Shown here in pieces: positions 32,714 through 40,608 of a stretch of DNA of 64,000 nucleotides (the stretch's first letter is position 1; every line of letters begins with the position of its first letter). This DNA is from Calothrix sp. NIES-4105. Lineage in GTDB: Bacteria > Cyanobacteriota > Cyanobacteriia > Cyanobacteriales > Nostocaceae. The stretch spans positions 7,803,717 to 7,867,716 of the forward strand of contig NZ_AP018290.1 in the NCBI RefSeq assembly GCF_002368415.1, given 5' to 3'. Below the pieces are notes generated by a model that made no database searches, was not told where the DNA came from, and saw only the letters and a program-made list of their open reading frames with translations. The position numbers and the translations under genes are program-made.

Positions 32714-34111
32714 ATGCTGCACGACCCACACATCGGCGCCTTGTTTCCAAAGTTACCAGAAGACGCTTTAGAAAAAATGCAAACAGTCGGCGCCCAAGTT
32801 GATTATAAATCTGGAGATATTGTATTTACAGAAGGGCAATCTGACTATAAATTTTGTGTTGTTCTTGATGGTGAAATTGAAATTACAAAGCAACTTGGTG
32901 GAGAGAGAAAATTACTTGCAGTTCACCGTCGTGGCGAGTTTTTGGGTGAGATATCAATGTTAACAGGGGAAGTTTCTTCAGTTAACGCTCGCGCATTAAC
33001 GGATGCAACCGTTTTGCAAATAGATAGTGAAACTTTTAAACATATTATTGCTCAATGTTCGCCAATTGCGGATATAATTTTAACTGCGATGATCGGACGC
33101 AGTAAAGATGCGGAAGCGCAACTGCGACAGCAAGAAAAACTCGCAGCACTTGGTAAACTTTCCGCAGGTTTAGCACATGAATTAAATAACCCCGCAGCAG
33201 CAGCACAACGCGCGTCTTGTAACTTGCGTGATGTTGCCCATACTTTACAATCTTTAACGTTTCAACTTAACTCATTATCGCCAAACGAGTTAAATTTTAT
33301 TTGTGAATTGGAACGTGAAGCGAGAAACTCTTCAATAAAACTTGACCCTCTCGACCAAAGTGACCAAGAAGACACTGTAACCGACTGGTTGGAAGACCAT
33401 GATATTAAAAATAGTTGGAAACTGGCGCCAACTTTTGTGAATGTTGGTATATATATAGATAAACTAGATAATCTTGCTTCGCTTGTACCGTTCGATAAAC
33501 TTGAAATAGTACTAAATTGGTTAGAAGCAACACTTGCCCAAAATTGCTTATTAAATCAGATTGAACAAAGTACCGCGCGCATTTCTGAAATAGTCAAAGC
33601 AGTTAAAGGGTATTCTTATATGGACATGGCGCCGTTACAAGAACTAGACGTACATCAAGGGATAGAAAACACTTTAATTATCTTTGGTCACAAATTGAAA
33701 AAAGGTATAACAGTCAAACGAGAATATGACCAAACATTACCCCATATTCAAGCTTACGGCAGCGAACTAAATCAAGTCTGGACAAACCTGATAGATAATG
33801 CAATAGACGCAATGAAAGGTCAAGGGCAATTAACAATTCGTACCGCAAAAGATAATACCTGTATATTAGTAGAAATTACTGATACAGGAATAGGAATACC
33901 AGAAGCACTTCAACCGCGTATATTTGAACCGTTTTTTACAACAAAAGAAGTAGGCGCCGGTACTGGGTTAGGGTTAGATATAGCGTACCGCATCATAGTA
34001 AAGAAGCATCACGGAGATATTCACGTTCAATCAAAACCTGGAAATACTTGTTTTCGTATTTATTTACCAATTAACCCAAGTGAGTTAGTTAAATGTGGGC
34101 AACGGATGTAA
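32714..34111 (+). CDS. cNMP-binding-domain histidine kinase
   Basis: A 465-residue soluble kinase. Residues about 15-130 are a CRP-like cyclic-nucleotide-binding domain (SGDIVFTEGQSDYKFCVVLD, RRGEFLGEISMLTGEVSSVN, including the phosphate-cassette Gly-Glu). Then LAALGKLSAGLAHELNNPAA (His near 155), a helical insert, N box VWTNLIDNAIDAM, DTGIGIPE and FFTTKEVGAGTGLGLDIAYR. The C-terminal GQRM and TAA stop are encoded by a GCAACGGAT repeat arm. In my knowledge such kinases are often next to receiver-TrxR fusions, so it is the probable partner of the gene at 29855. Whether it binds cAMP made by the cyclase at 8180 is untested. Confidence 0.9.
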   Translation: MLHDPHIGALFPKLPEDALEKMQTVGAQVDYKSGDIVFTEGQSDYKFCVVLDGEIEITKQLGGERKLLAVHRRGEFLGEISMLTGEVSSVNARALTDATVLQIDSETFKHIIAQCSPIADIILTAMIGRSKDAEAQLRQQEKLAALGKLSAGLAHELNNPAAAAQRASCNLRDVAHTLQSLTFQLNSLSPNELNFICELEREARNSSIKLDPLDQSDQEDTVTDWLEDHDIKNSWKLAPTFVNVGIYIDKLDNLASLVPFDKLEIVLNWLEATLAQNCLLNQIEQSTARISEIVKAVKGYSYMDMAPLQELDVHQGIENTLIIFGHKLKKGITVKREYDQTLPHIQAYGSELNQVWTNLIDNAIDAMKGQGQLTIRTAKDNTCILVEITDTGIGIPEALQPRIFEPFFTTKEVGAGTGLGLDIAYRIIVKKHHGDIHVQSKPGNTCFRIYLPINPSELVKCGQRM

Positions 34112-34167
34112 CGGATGTAACGGATAATTCATTTGTTACATCCGTTACATCCGTTATAATCCGTTGC
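34099..34167. repeat. GCAACGGAT hairpin repeat (copy 4) overlapping both convergent gene ends
   Basis: Left arm GCAACGGATGTAACGGATGT and AACGGATAA, right arm TTACATCCGTTACATCCGTT and ATAATCCGTTGC. The plus-strand kinase stop TAA (34109-34111) and the minus-strand permease stop TAA (34156-34154) both lie inside the repeat, so it encodes the C-terminal residues of both proteins. Confidence 0.85.
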
Positions 34168-35080
34168 CATCGGCGCCACTAAGCAATAATCGTAAAACTG
34201 ACAAAGCCAAAATAATCAAAAACAATACCAAACCAATTGTACAAGCATAGCTAATCTCTAAGTTAGTAAAAGCCTGCTCGTACAAATAATAAACAATTGT
34301 TTTGGAACTATTGCGTGGTCCCCCTTGGGTCATAATATATACTTCTTCAAACACCTTTGTAGCAGAAATCGCTGAAATTACGGCAACTAATGCTAAATAA
34401 GGACGCATTAGAGGTAAAGTAATATCCCAGTGTTTTAGCACACCATCCGAACCATCTATTGAAGCTGCTTCGTATACATCAGCAGGTATTGATTGTAACC
34501 CAGCTAAGTAAATAACCATGTAATAACCTAAACCTTTCCACACGGTTACAGCCATTACACTAAAAAGGGCAAATTTTGGACTTGTTAGCCACGGAATAGC
34601 TTCTTTGATAATACCTAAACTCTGAAGTAATTGATTAATCAAACCATTTTCTTGATATAACCAGTTCCAAGCAATACCAGCAACCACCATTGAAATTACT
34701 ACTGGTGCATAATATGCTGCCCGAAACCAAGTTATACCACGCAGTTTCTGGTTAACTAAAATCGCTAGCCCTAAAGGCGCCGTAACTAAAATCGGTACTA
34801 CTATAATTAGATATAATATAGTATTGCCTAAAGTTTTCCAAAACACCGAATCATTTGATAGTTTGATGAAATTAGCTAAACCTACCCACTGCGTTTGCGT
34901 TCCACTGATATCTTGAATTTGGGTAAAAGTTAAGTAAAAAGCTTGAAGTGCGGGTATAAAGACTGTAAATCCTAAAATAAATAAAGCGGGTAGTAGAAAT
35001 AAATAAGGTGTTAATTGCTGCTGGATGCGAAGTTTGTCTTTGATTTTATAGTTAAGCATAAGAGTAATACGGTTCAACAT
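34154..35080 (-). CDS. Sugar-type ABC transporter inner-membrane permease (MalF/UgpA family)
   Basis: A 308-residue permease with six membrane helices. LTPYLFLLPALFILGFTVFI opens it. The EAA loop reads YEAASIDGSDGVLKHWDITL followed by PLMRP, and VFEEVYIMTQGGPRNSSKTI is the usual MalF-type periplasmic/helix 6 region. It should work with a second permease, an ATPase and a binding protein, none of which is adjacent. The C-terminal Asp-Gly-Asn-Gly-Leu and stop derive from the GCAACGGAT repeat. Substrate is not predictable from this gene alone. The N-terminus may begin at the second ATG (MLNYKIKDKL). Confidence 0.9.
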   Translation of the reverse strand: MLNRITLMLNYKIKDKLRIQQQLTPYLFLLPALFILGFTVFIPALQAFYLTFTQIQDISGTQTQWVGLANFIKLSNDSVFWKTLGNTILYLIIVVPILVTAPLGLAILVNQKLRGITWFRAAYYAPVVISMVVAGIAWNWLYQENGLINQLLQSLGIIKEAIPWLTSPKFALFSVMAVTVWKGLGYYMVIYLAGLQSIPADVYEAASIDGSDGVLKHWDITLPLMRPYLALVAVISAISATKVFEEVYIMTQGGPRNSSKTIVYYLYEQAFTNLEISYACTIGLVLFLIILALSVLRLLLSGADGNGL

Positions 35081-35207
35081 TTATTTTAAGAAAGTAAATC
35101 TATCTCTTGGCAGTAGTATTTTGGTTCTATAGGTAGATGATTAAGAAAGTTTAACTTTTGCATTATATAAAAGCAAACTTATACTACACCAAAGTTTCTC
35201 TTAGAGC

Positions 35208-35963
35208 ATGATAGTTAACCTACATGAACAAGGATGGGAGGTAATATACCATCGTGCCCATGCATTACTCGCTGCCCAAATTGCCGGAAATTGGCACCCA
35301 GAACTACGCCCGCAACGCTGGTTAGAAACTATTGCCGCTATTTCTCACCACGATGACTTAGAAAAAGAGTGGGAAGGAAATCATCTTACACCAGCAGGCG
35401 CCCCGCGCGATTTTACTTTAGAAAAAGGCGTTGATTTAGAACGTGTACGTAAACTTACGCAAAACGCTCAGTATCGTGGACGCTGGGTAGCAATGCTTAT
35501 TTCGATGCATATGAGCTTTTTAATCGAAGGTTTGCGCGGTGAATCAAAAGAAATAGATGAATTTTTAGATGAACAGATAGCAAATCAACAAAAATGGATT
35601 GAAGAATTAGAAATTACAAAAGATGATGCTGCCAAAGCCTATGCCTTCTTCCAATGGTGCGATAGAATGTCACTGATTCTCTGCAACAAAGAAGTTCCCG
35701 AAGGTACCACTAGCGCAGAAGACTCTGAAGATTTCCGCGCGTTAGAAATAGCCAAGGATGGTGACGGGCAAAGCTATAGTGTATCAATGCGTAGCGATGG
35801 TAACATCACAGTAAAACCTTGGGCATTCAAAGACGATAAATTTACCGTTAGACTTGAAGCTGCTTATTTAGACCAATTGCAATTTAAAGATAACGATGAA
35901 CTTACAGAAGCACTGCAAAAGGCGCCGATTAAAACCTTAGAATGGACTTTTGCTAAAGAATAA
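35208..35963 (+). CDS. DUF3891-family protein
   Basis: A 251-residue cytoplasmic protein. An N-terminal segment with AHALLAAQIAGNWHPELRPQ and ETIAAISHHDDLEKEW (adjacent His-His-Asp) resembles an HD-type metal-binding helix bundle, which is the feature of DUF3891. The C-terminal quarter is beta-rich (YSVSMRSDGNITVKPWAF). Function is unknown; phosphohydrolase activity is a reasonable but unproven guess. It is divergent from the ABC permease with about 130 bp between them. Confidence 0.8.
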   Translation: MIVNLHEQGWEVIYHRAHALLAAQIAGNWHPELRPQRWLETIAAISHHDDLEKEWEGNHLTPAGAPRDFTLEKGVDLERVRKLTQNAQYRGRWVAMLISMHMSFLIEGLRGESKEIDEFLDEQIANQQKWIEELEITKDDAAKAYAFFQWCDRMSLILCNKEVPEGTTSAEDSEDFRALEIAKDGDGQSYSVSMRSDGNITVKPWAFKDDKFTVRLEAAYLDQLQFKDNDELTEALQKAPIKTLEWTFAKE

Positions 35964-36043
35964 GTTGTTGTATTATGGGGACGCAAGGGGACTTGCATCC
36001 CACAATAATTAAATTGGAATTGTTTGAATAAATAATTAAACTA

Positions 36044-36430
36044 TTACCAAATTTTTTCTACCGGATAAGCATCAAAGATTTCATCTTTACTGACTACAGG
36101 CATCTTCTCAAACAACGCTTGAGCAATTATAATACGGTCAAAGGGGTCACGATGATTATCTCGTAAATCCTTTAGCACGTATATATGATTTAACTCAATA
36201 GGTAAAATTTGTATTTTATTAACTTGCTGCTGATTTGCTATCAATTCTGGTAGTGGTGCAATTAAATTTAACTTACCAAGTTGAGATTTAATCTGCATTT
36301 CCCATACACTAGCTATACTAAAGATTAGAGAGTTATCAGTGTCAGTAATTAAATCATAAACCTTGTTAGTCAATTTATCCGAATTCGATGACCACCAGAT
36401 AAGTACGTGAGTGTCCAATAATAATTTCAT
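36044..36430 (-). CDS. PIN-domain toxin (VapC-like ribonuclease)
   Basis: A 128-residue complete PIN protein. MKLLLDTHVLIWWSSNSDKL has the first acidic residue, SIASVWEMQIKSQLGKLNL the conserved Glu, and DLRDNHRDPFDRIIIAQALF the DPFDR motif with the third and fourth acids. SKDEIFDAYPVEKIW ends it. Its ATG overlaps the antitoxin TGA (ATGA), so the two are translationally coupled. The active site appears intact. Confidence 0.92.
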   Translation of the reverse strand: MKLLLDTHVLIWWSSNSDKLTNKVYDLITDTDNSLIFSIASVWEMQIKSQLGKLNLIAPLPELIANQQQVNKIQILPIELNHIYVLKDLRDNHRDPFDRIIIAQALFEKMPVVSKDEIFDAYPVEKIW

Positions 36431-36663
36431 ATTTCTCCCTCACCTAACCAAAATTCATCTGGCAGAGGGTCATCAAAATCATCGCTCATAATAATTTGTC
36501 CTTTGTTTAAGTCTGGAACTCGTTGCTGCGGTGCCTCCTGAGACTGAGGATACCTTTGCGCTAAAAAGTCAATAAAATCAAACACTTGCTTTTGCTGTTC
36601 AGGCGCCAAAGTTTGCAACTTGGTAACCACTTCCGACGTGGTATATACAACTTGAGCAGTCAT
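36427..36663 (-). CDS. DUF2281-type antitoxin for the PIN toxin
   Basis: A 78-residue protein. The N-terminal half (VVYTTSEVVTKLQTLAPEQQ, FDFIDFLAQRY) is the DUF2281 helical module; the C-terminal SDDFDDPLPDEFWLGEGEI is the acidic tail that binds VapC-like toxins. It is followed by the toxin with a four-base overlap. A degenerate copy of this gene lies about 90 bp upstream. Confidence 0.88.
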   Translation of the reverse strand: MTAQVVYTTSEVVTKLQTLAPEQQKQVFDFIDFLAQRYPQSQEAPQQRVPDLNKGQIIMSDDFDDPLPDEFWLGEGEI

Positions 36664-36752
36664 ACTAACTTTTCCTTTTAATATAATACATACATTACTC
36701 TACATATGCTCATAGCACGTAAAGTTAAGCTTGCTAGCAATAAGTAGTATTT

Positions 36753-36956
36753 CTATATTGTACCATTACCCAACCAAAATTCATCCGGTAGCGGGTCATT
36801 AAAATCATCCAAAATCCAAAATTCTGCCTTATTTAACCCTAATATTCTTTGTTGTGGTGTTTCTTGAGGTTGAGCATATTTTGATGCTAAAAACTCTATA
36901 AAATCTAGCACGTGCTTTGTGGCTTTGTATATCTGATGAATATTAACCATGCACAC
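36753..36956 (-). CDS. Orphan DUF2281-type antitoxin, degenerate duplicate
   Basis: A 67-residue frame whose C-terminal half (LDFIEFLASKYAQPQETPQQ, DDFNDPLPDEFWLGNGTI) closely matches the antitoxin at 36427-36663, while its N-terminus is diverged and shortened (MCMVNIHQIYKATKHV). No toxin follows directly; the next gene is the intact antitoxin. It is a tandem duplication in decay, or a relic of a second module. Expression is uncertain. Confidence 0.6.
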   Translation of the reverse strand: MCMVNIHQIYKATKHVLDFIEFLASKYAQPQETPQQRILGLNKAEFWILDDFNDPLPDEFWLGNGTI

Positions 36957-37022
36957 TATGGCAACATTACAACCACATTATATGCTACTTAAGTTAGTGA
37001 TATACTATGAAAATAATTTGGG

Positions 37023-37050
37023 GTAGGACAGGCTGTCCGGCCTATCCTAC
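37023..37050. repeat. GTAGGACAGGC / GCCTATCCTAC hairpin
   Basis: GTAGGACAGGCTGTCCGGCC followed by TATCCTAC. This is a near-perfect inverted repeat related to that at 3353-3381, in a noncoding stretch upstream of a PIN module. Confidence 0.6.
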
Positions 37051-37250
37051 GGGACACGATTATGGTAAACCGCAAGTACCGGGCGTTACTGATGTACTAC
37101 CATTCGGCGCCGTAATTACGATATTGTTGAGATGTCAGCAGGGGAACAGTCAGTATTTCCAATACTTTATGAGTTTGTGCGGCAGCAAATTGCTCATTCA
37201 ATAGTACCAACGTTATGTTGTTGAGTAGTTTTTATAACCATAGGACGTTT

Positions 37251-37583
37251 ATGAATCAAAATATCTTTTTTCGCAGCCAAGAACCCCCACTTTCTCAACA
37301 CCTGCAAAGTTTGCAGGAAGAACATCGGGACGAGTTAGAAAATATCGTTCGGGTATTAGCAAGTATTACTAATATTTCCCCTGAACAAGTTAAACCGTAT
37401 ATGAACAACCTGTTATGGCAACTGTTAAATAAGCAGGAAGAACGTCCCTTTTATGAAACTGCAACAGCATTAGAGTGGGTAACAGCTTTTCGGGAATGGG
37501 CAGCAAGCCATCACCATAATGCACCTCCCCTTTCCGACTATGCGGTAAGCCGTGAAAGTATATATGAGGACGAGAGACTGTAG
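37251..37583 (+). CDS. Putative antitoxin partner of a PIN-domain toxin
   Basis: A 110-residue protein (ATG at 37251; the frame is open from 37215). The first 70 residues are helical (LSQHLQSLQEEHRDELENIV); the second half, ETATALEWVTAFREWAASHH, ends in an acidic Asp/Glu tail (SRESIYEDERL). Its stop TAG shares a base with the GTG start of the PIN gene. I recognise the arrangement, with LEWVTAFREWAASH common to antitoxins beside such PIN proteins in cyanobacteria, but no DNA-binding motif can be named. Confidence 0.7.
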   Translation: MNQNIFFRSQEPPLSQHLQSLQEEHRDELENIVRVLASITNISPEQVKPYMNNLLWQLLNKQEERPFYETATALEWVTAFREWAASHHHNAPPLSDYAVSRESIYEDERL

Positions 37584-38032
37584 TGGCTTATCTAATAGAT
37601 ACTAATGTTCTATTGCGGAGCGCAGACCCTAACCACCCCATGTATAACGATGCTACAAACGCAATTTCTTTGTTGCGGAATCAGGGAGAAACGCTCTGCA
37701 TCGTACCACAGAATATCATTGAGTTTTGGAATGTATATACCCGTCCTGCTAATAAAAACGGGCTGGGGCATACGAACGAAGAAGCTGGGGAAGAAATTAG
37801 ACGGCTCAAAGCTTTTTTTAGAGTTATGGCAGATACCGCCAGTATTTACGATCAGTGGGAGCGGCTTGTCATGCAGTATCAGGTGAAAGGTGTTAACGTC
37901 CACGATGCACGGTTAACTGCGGCTATGTTGGTGCATGGGTTGACCCATATCCTCACTTTTAACATAGAAGATTTTAACCGTTATGCCAGGGAAATCACCC
38001 CTGTTCACCCGACCTCTGTTACCTCTCCATGA
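37583..38032 (+). CDS. PIN-domain toxin (VapC-like)
   Basis: A 149-residue PIN protein. MAYLIDTNVLLRSADPNHPM gives the first Asp, QNIIEFWNVYTRP the Glu, and VKGVNVHDARLTAAMLVHGL, with LTFNIEDFNRY, the HDAR and Asp residues of the second half. All four acids appear present. The start is GTG at 37583-37585, overlapping the partner's stop (TAGTG). The second intact PIN module in the region. Confidence 0.88.
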   Translation: MAYLIDTNVLLRSADPNHPMYNDATNAISLLRNQGETLCIVPQNIIEFWNVYTRPANKNGLGHTNEEAGEEIRRLKAFFRVMADTASIYDQWERLVMQYQVKGVNVHDARLTAAMLVHGLTHILTFNIEDFNRYAREITPVHPTSVTSP

Positions 38033-38115
38033 GTAGGCAGCGTTTCTAGCGTTCCATAGGCTAATTGCTCAAGTCCTCTCAAAGATAACTTCTTTTAAGT
38101 GAGGTGTTTTTAGTT

Positions 38116-39453
38116 CTAAAATGCAAAAAGTTTGAGTGCCATTTTTACTAACTTTTCTTCACGGTTCTTAAATTGTTGCTCATTCCACTCAGCTATATTA
38201 GCAAGTTCGCGATTCATTCGTATCGACGATTTCTGGTAAAGCGGCTTCTTTATGTCAAAAACATCGTTACTCGCTTCACGATTCTCACCCGGCGCCCAAA
38301 ATGACAAATTACCGATATTGTTTATGTAAGCTTCTAGCAGTGGTATTTTAACTTTTGCTTTCTGAGGGTATATATGCTCAATCGATAATTGGTTTATATC
38401 GTATGTTGAGATTTTACTCGGCTTTGGTTTACCTGCGGCGCCATTGGAAAACCAATTATGATAATCTTCTAAAGTTGTTAAGAAATGCTTTACAAGTCTT
38501 TTTCTTGTAGAATCATCGCTATATCTGAGCTTTTCGATTAGATTGACCTGAAAAACACTATCTGGTGCTTTTTCCGCAGCAAGTTTGCTTAAATCATCTT
38601 CTAACTTAGCCAGTTTATACTTCTTGGGATTTTGTCGAATTTCGGTTGCATGTTCATGATATATATCTGATAATGAGTCAGCACGGGCACCAACAACTGT
38701 AATATAGCGAAAAACAAATCTTTCTAATAAATTTACAGTTTCTGAGAATATATCCTCACTCAAACACGTATGAATACTAATTAACAAAGGAAAACACAGA
38801 GTATGTTTCAATATTTTTACCAAACGATATAAACGTTGTCTATCCCAATCACATACAGTTGGATTTTCATATACCCATTCTCCTTCTCTTATTTTTGAAA
38901 ACGTGTTATACTCATCCCGCATGTTAGCAACACGCTGTTCTACAGATTTAGCTTCGCTCTCACTTTTTAAACAAGATGTGGAATAATTGAAGAACTTTTT
39001 GCAGTAATCATCGAATATATCTCTTTTCGCCGCACGTTCTCCAACGTGTGATGGAAAATAACTAACTAGAAAATCACTAATTTGTGAAGGTGTACCAGAC
39101 AAAATTTCGTCCCAGTAGCTTTCTACTCCGTTTTGAAGTATTAAGTGACCTTCGAGTAACTCCAAAGTACGAGAACGTAACAATTCACCATCACTTAGAG
39201 TTTTACCACGGTCGTTTAATACTGCAAAAAGCCGATAGGTTTCGTTTCTGTCATCACTAACTATATGTAGTACATAACAATCATCTGTAACACATGACTT
39301 TAAACTTAACAAACATAGTAGCTTTTCTTGAATTGATAGTTTTTCTTCATCTAAAATTGGTTTAATAAGCTCTTTATTTATTTTATCAAATGATTTTTTT
39401 AGCCTTTTGTGTGAATCTGGTTTAGGTTTTGCGACAGAAGTTTCATTAATCAT
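38116..39453 (-). pseudogene. DUF262/DUF1524 (GmrSD-like) protein, C-terminal part after a frameshift
   Basis: A 445-residue frame starting MINETSVAKPKPDSHKRLKK. It contains AVLNDRGKTLSDGELLRSRT from the end of the DUF262 region, a helical middle, and QLSIEHIYPQKAKVKIPLLE followed by NNIGNLSFW, the His/Asn motif of the DUF1524 HNH-type nuclease. It should be one protein with the 39450-39938 frame. At 39460-39466 there is a run of seven A on the plus strand; adding one would restore a continuous reading through IFFEQMINET. So it is broken by a one-base loss, expressed by slippage, or split with ATGA coupling. Confidence 0.8.
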
Positions 39454-39938
39454 CTGTTCAAAAAAATACGGTCAACTTTTGAAAGTGTTAATCTCAACCT
39501 TTGCTGTAAGTTACCATTTTCAATTTCATCATAATGGAGAAAACTACGTCTTGTTTGTTCATAGTGTGCTTTAACTTGTTGTTCTGTCGCTAAATCATTA
39601 TCTTGATTTGCTTTACTGGCAAGGTTATCAATTGCTCGAACAATTAAAGCGATCGTAATTATAAAAGTAGCTAAACGTTGCTGACCATCTACTACTTCAT
39701 AAATTCTTCCCGCAGAATTTGTTGCAAACAAATCAACACTCACCAACCCACCGAAAAAATGTTTGACTATTTCAGATGGTGTTTTCTGTCTTATATTATA
39801 TAAACTACGAATATCTTCAATAAAATCACTTACTTCATCTTCTTCCCAAGCATAAGCACGTTGATAGCTAGGTATTACAAAAGGTACTCGACGTGAAATT
39901 AAATCTCCAACAGGTAGCGTTTCAGTTCCTTTAATCAT
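39450..39938 (-). pseudogene. DUF262 (GmrS-like ParB-fold NTPase) N-terminal part, frame-shifted from the rest
   Basis: A 162-residue frame: RRVPFVIPSYQRAYAWEEDE with the DUF262 QR..W signature, then YEVVDGQQRLATFIITIALI with the DGQQR motif of the ParB/Srx fold. It ends KVDRIFLNR where the full protein should read IFFEQ. GmrSD and its relatives are type IV restriction systems that attack modified phage DNA, so this was, or is, an antiviral gene. The stop (TGA) and the next ATG overlap as ATGA, which could still allow a split but functional pair. Confidence 0.8.
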
Positions 39939-40504
39939 AACTGTTTAAATATAAAAGTGATGTTTGACGATGCTTAGTTTACTTTTGGACAAGTATTGTA
40001 CAAACTGTTACCCATTAAGCAATGAGTTACAGTCAAGTAAGTGTATATTAAAGCACAAATAGTTAATATACATGCTTAAAATATTGTAGGGATTCTGCAC
40101 AAAGGTATATATTTATTCAAAAGGTATAGGAATTTTGACCAAATTGAGCATCCTGTAATAAATACAACACTATTTATTATCCATCGTAAGCATTGATAAA
40201 AATATATAAGTATAAGTTATAACTTGACTAAGCTGTATTGAGATTCGTTAGCTACAATACTTAAAGTCTATTTATAAATATAGATATATTCGGTGCCAAT
40301 TATCATGAGAAACCAGCTTCACTCTAGTTTTGTACTTATGATTGCTATAACAATTCTCTGCTGAAACTTAATTGATATCGATTGTAAAATTTTATTACCA
40401 AAAACAGTCCTCTTCAGAGGACTTAAACTATTAGCATATAGCTTGCAGCTATAGGCGGTTATGAACGCAGCGCGCATTATGATATACAGCTACAATTGAG
40501 ATTT
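39939..40504. other. Divergent intergenic region upstream of mnmE
   Basis: About 565 bp, AT-rich, with no gene or named motif recognised. It should carry the mnmE promoter and that of the DUF262 gene. Confidence 0.35.
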
Positions 40505-40566
40505 GGTGCGTGGCGCCACAAGTCTTTTCAATACGTTCAAATTTGTTCACGGCGCCACACACCCTA
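40505..40566. repeat. GGTGYGTGGCGCCACA inverted-repeat unit, copy 1
   Basis: TGGTGCGTGGCGCCACAAGT at 40505 and the reverse complement of AGGGTGTGTGGCGCCGTGAA at 40546-40565. The reverse complement of this whole unit reappears at 42651-42713, so the two copies are in opposite orientation on either side of mnmE and the VOC gene. The outer part overlaps a spurious upstream extension of the mnmE frame. Confidence 0.65.
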
Positions 40567-40608
40567 CGTTTTGATGTACAAAATATAAATATCCCATATC
40601 CAAACTCT

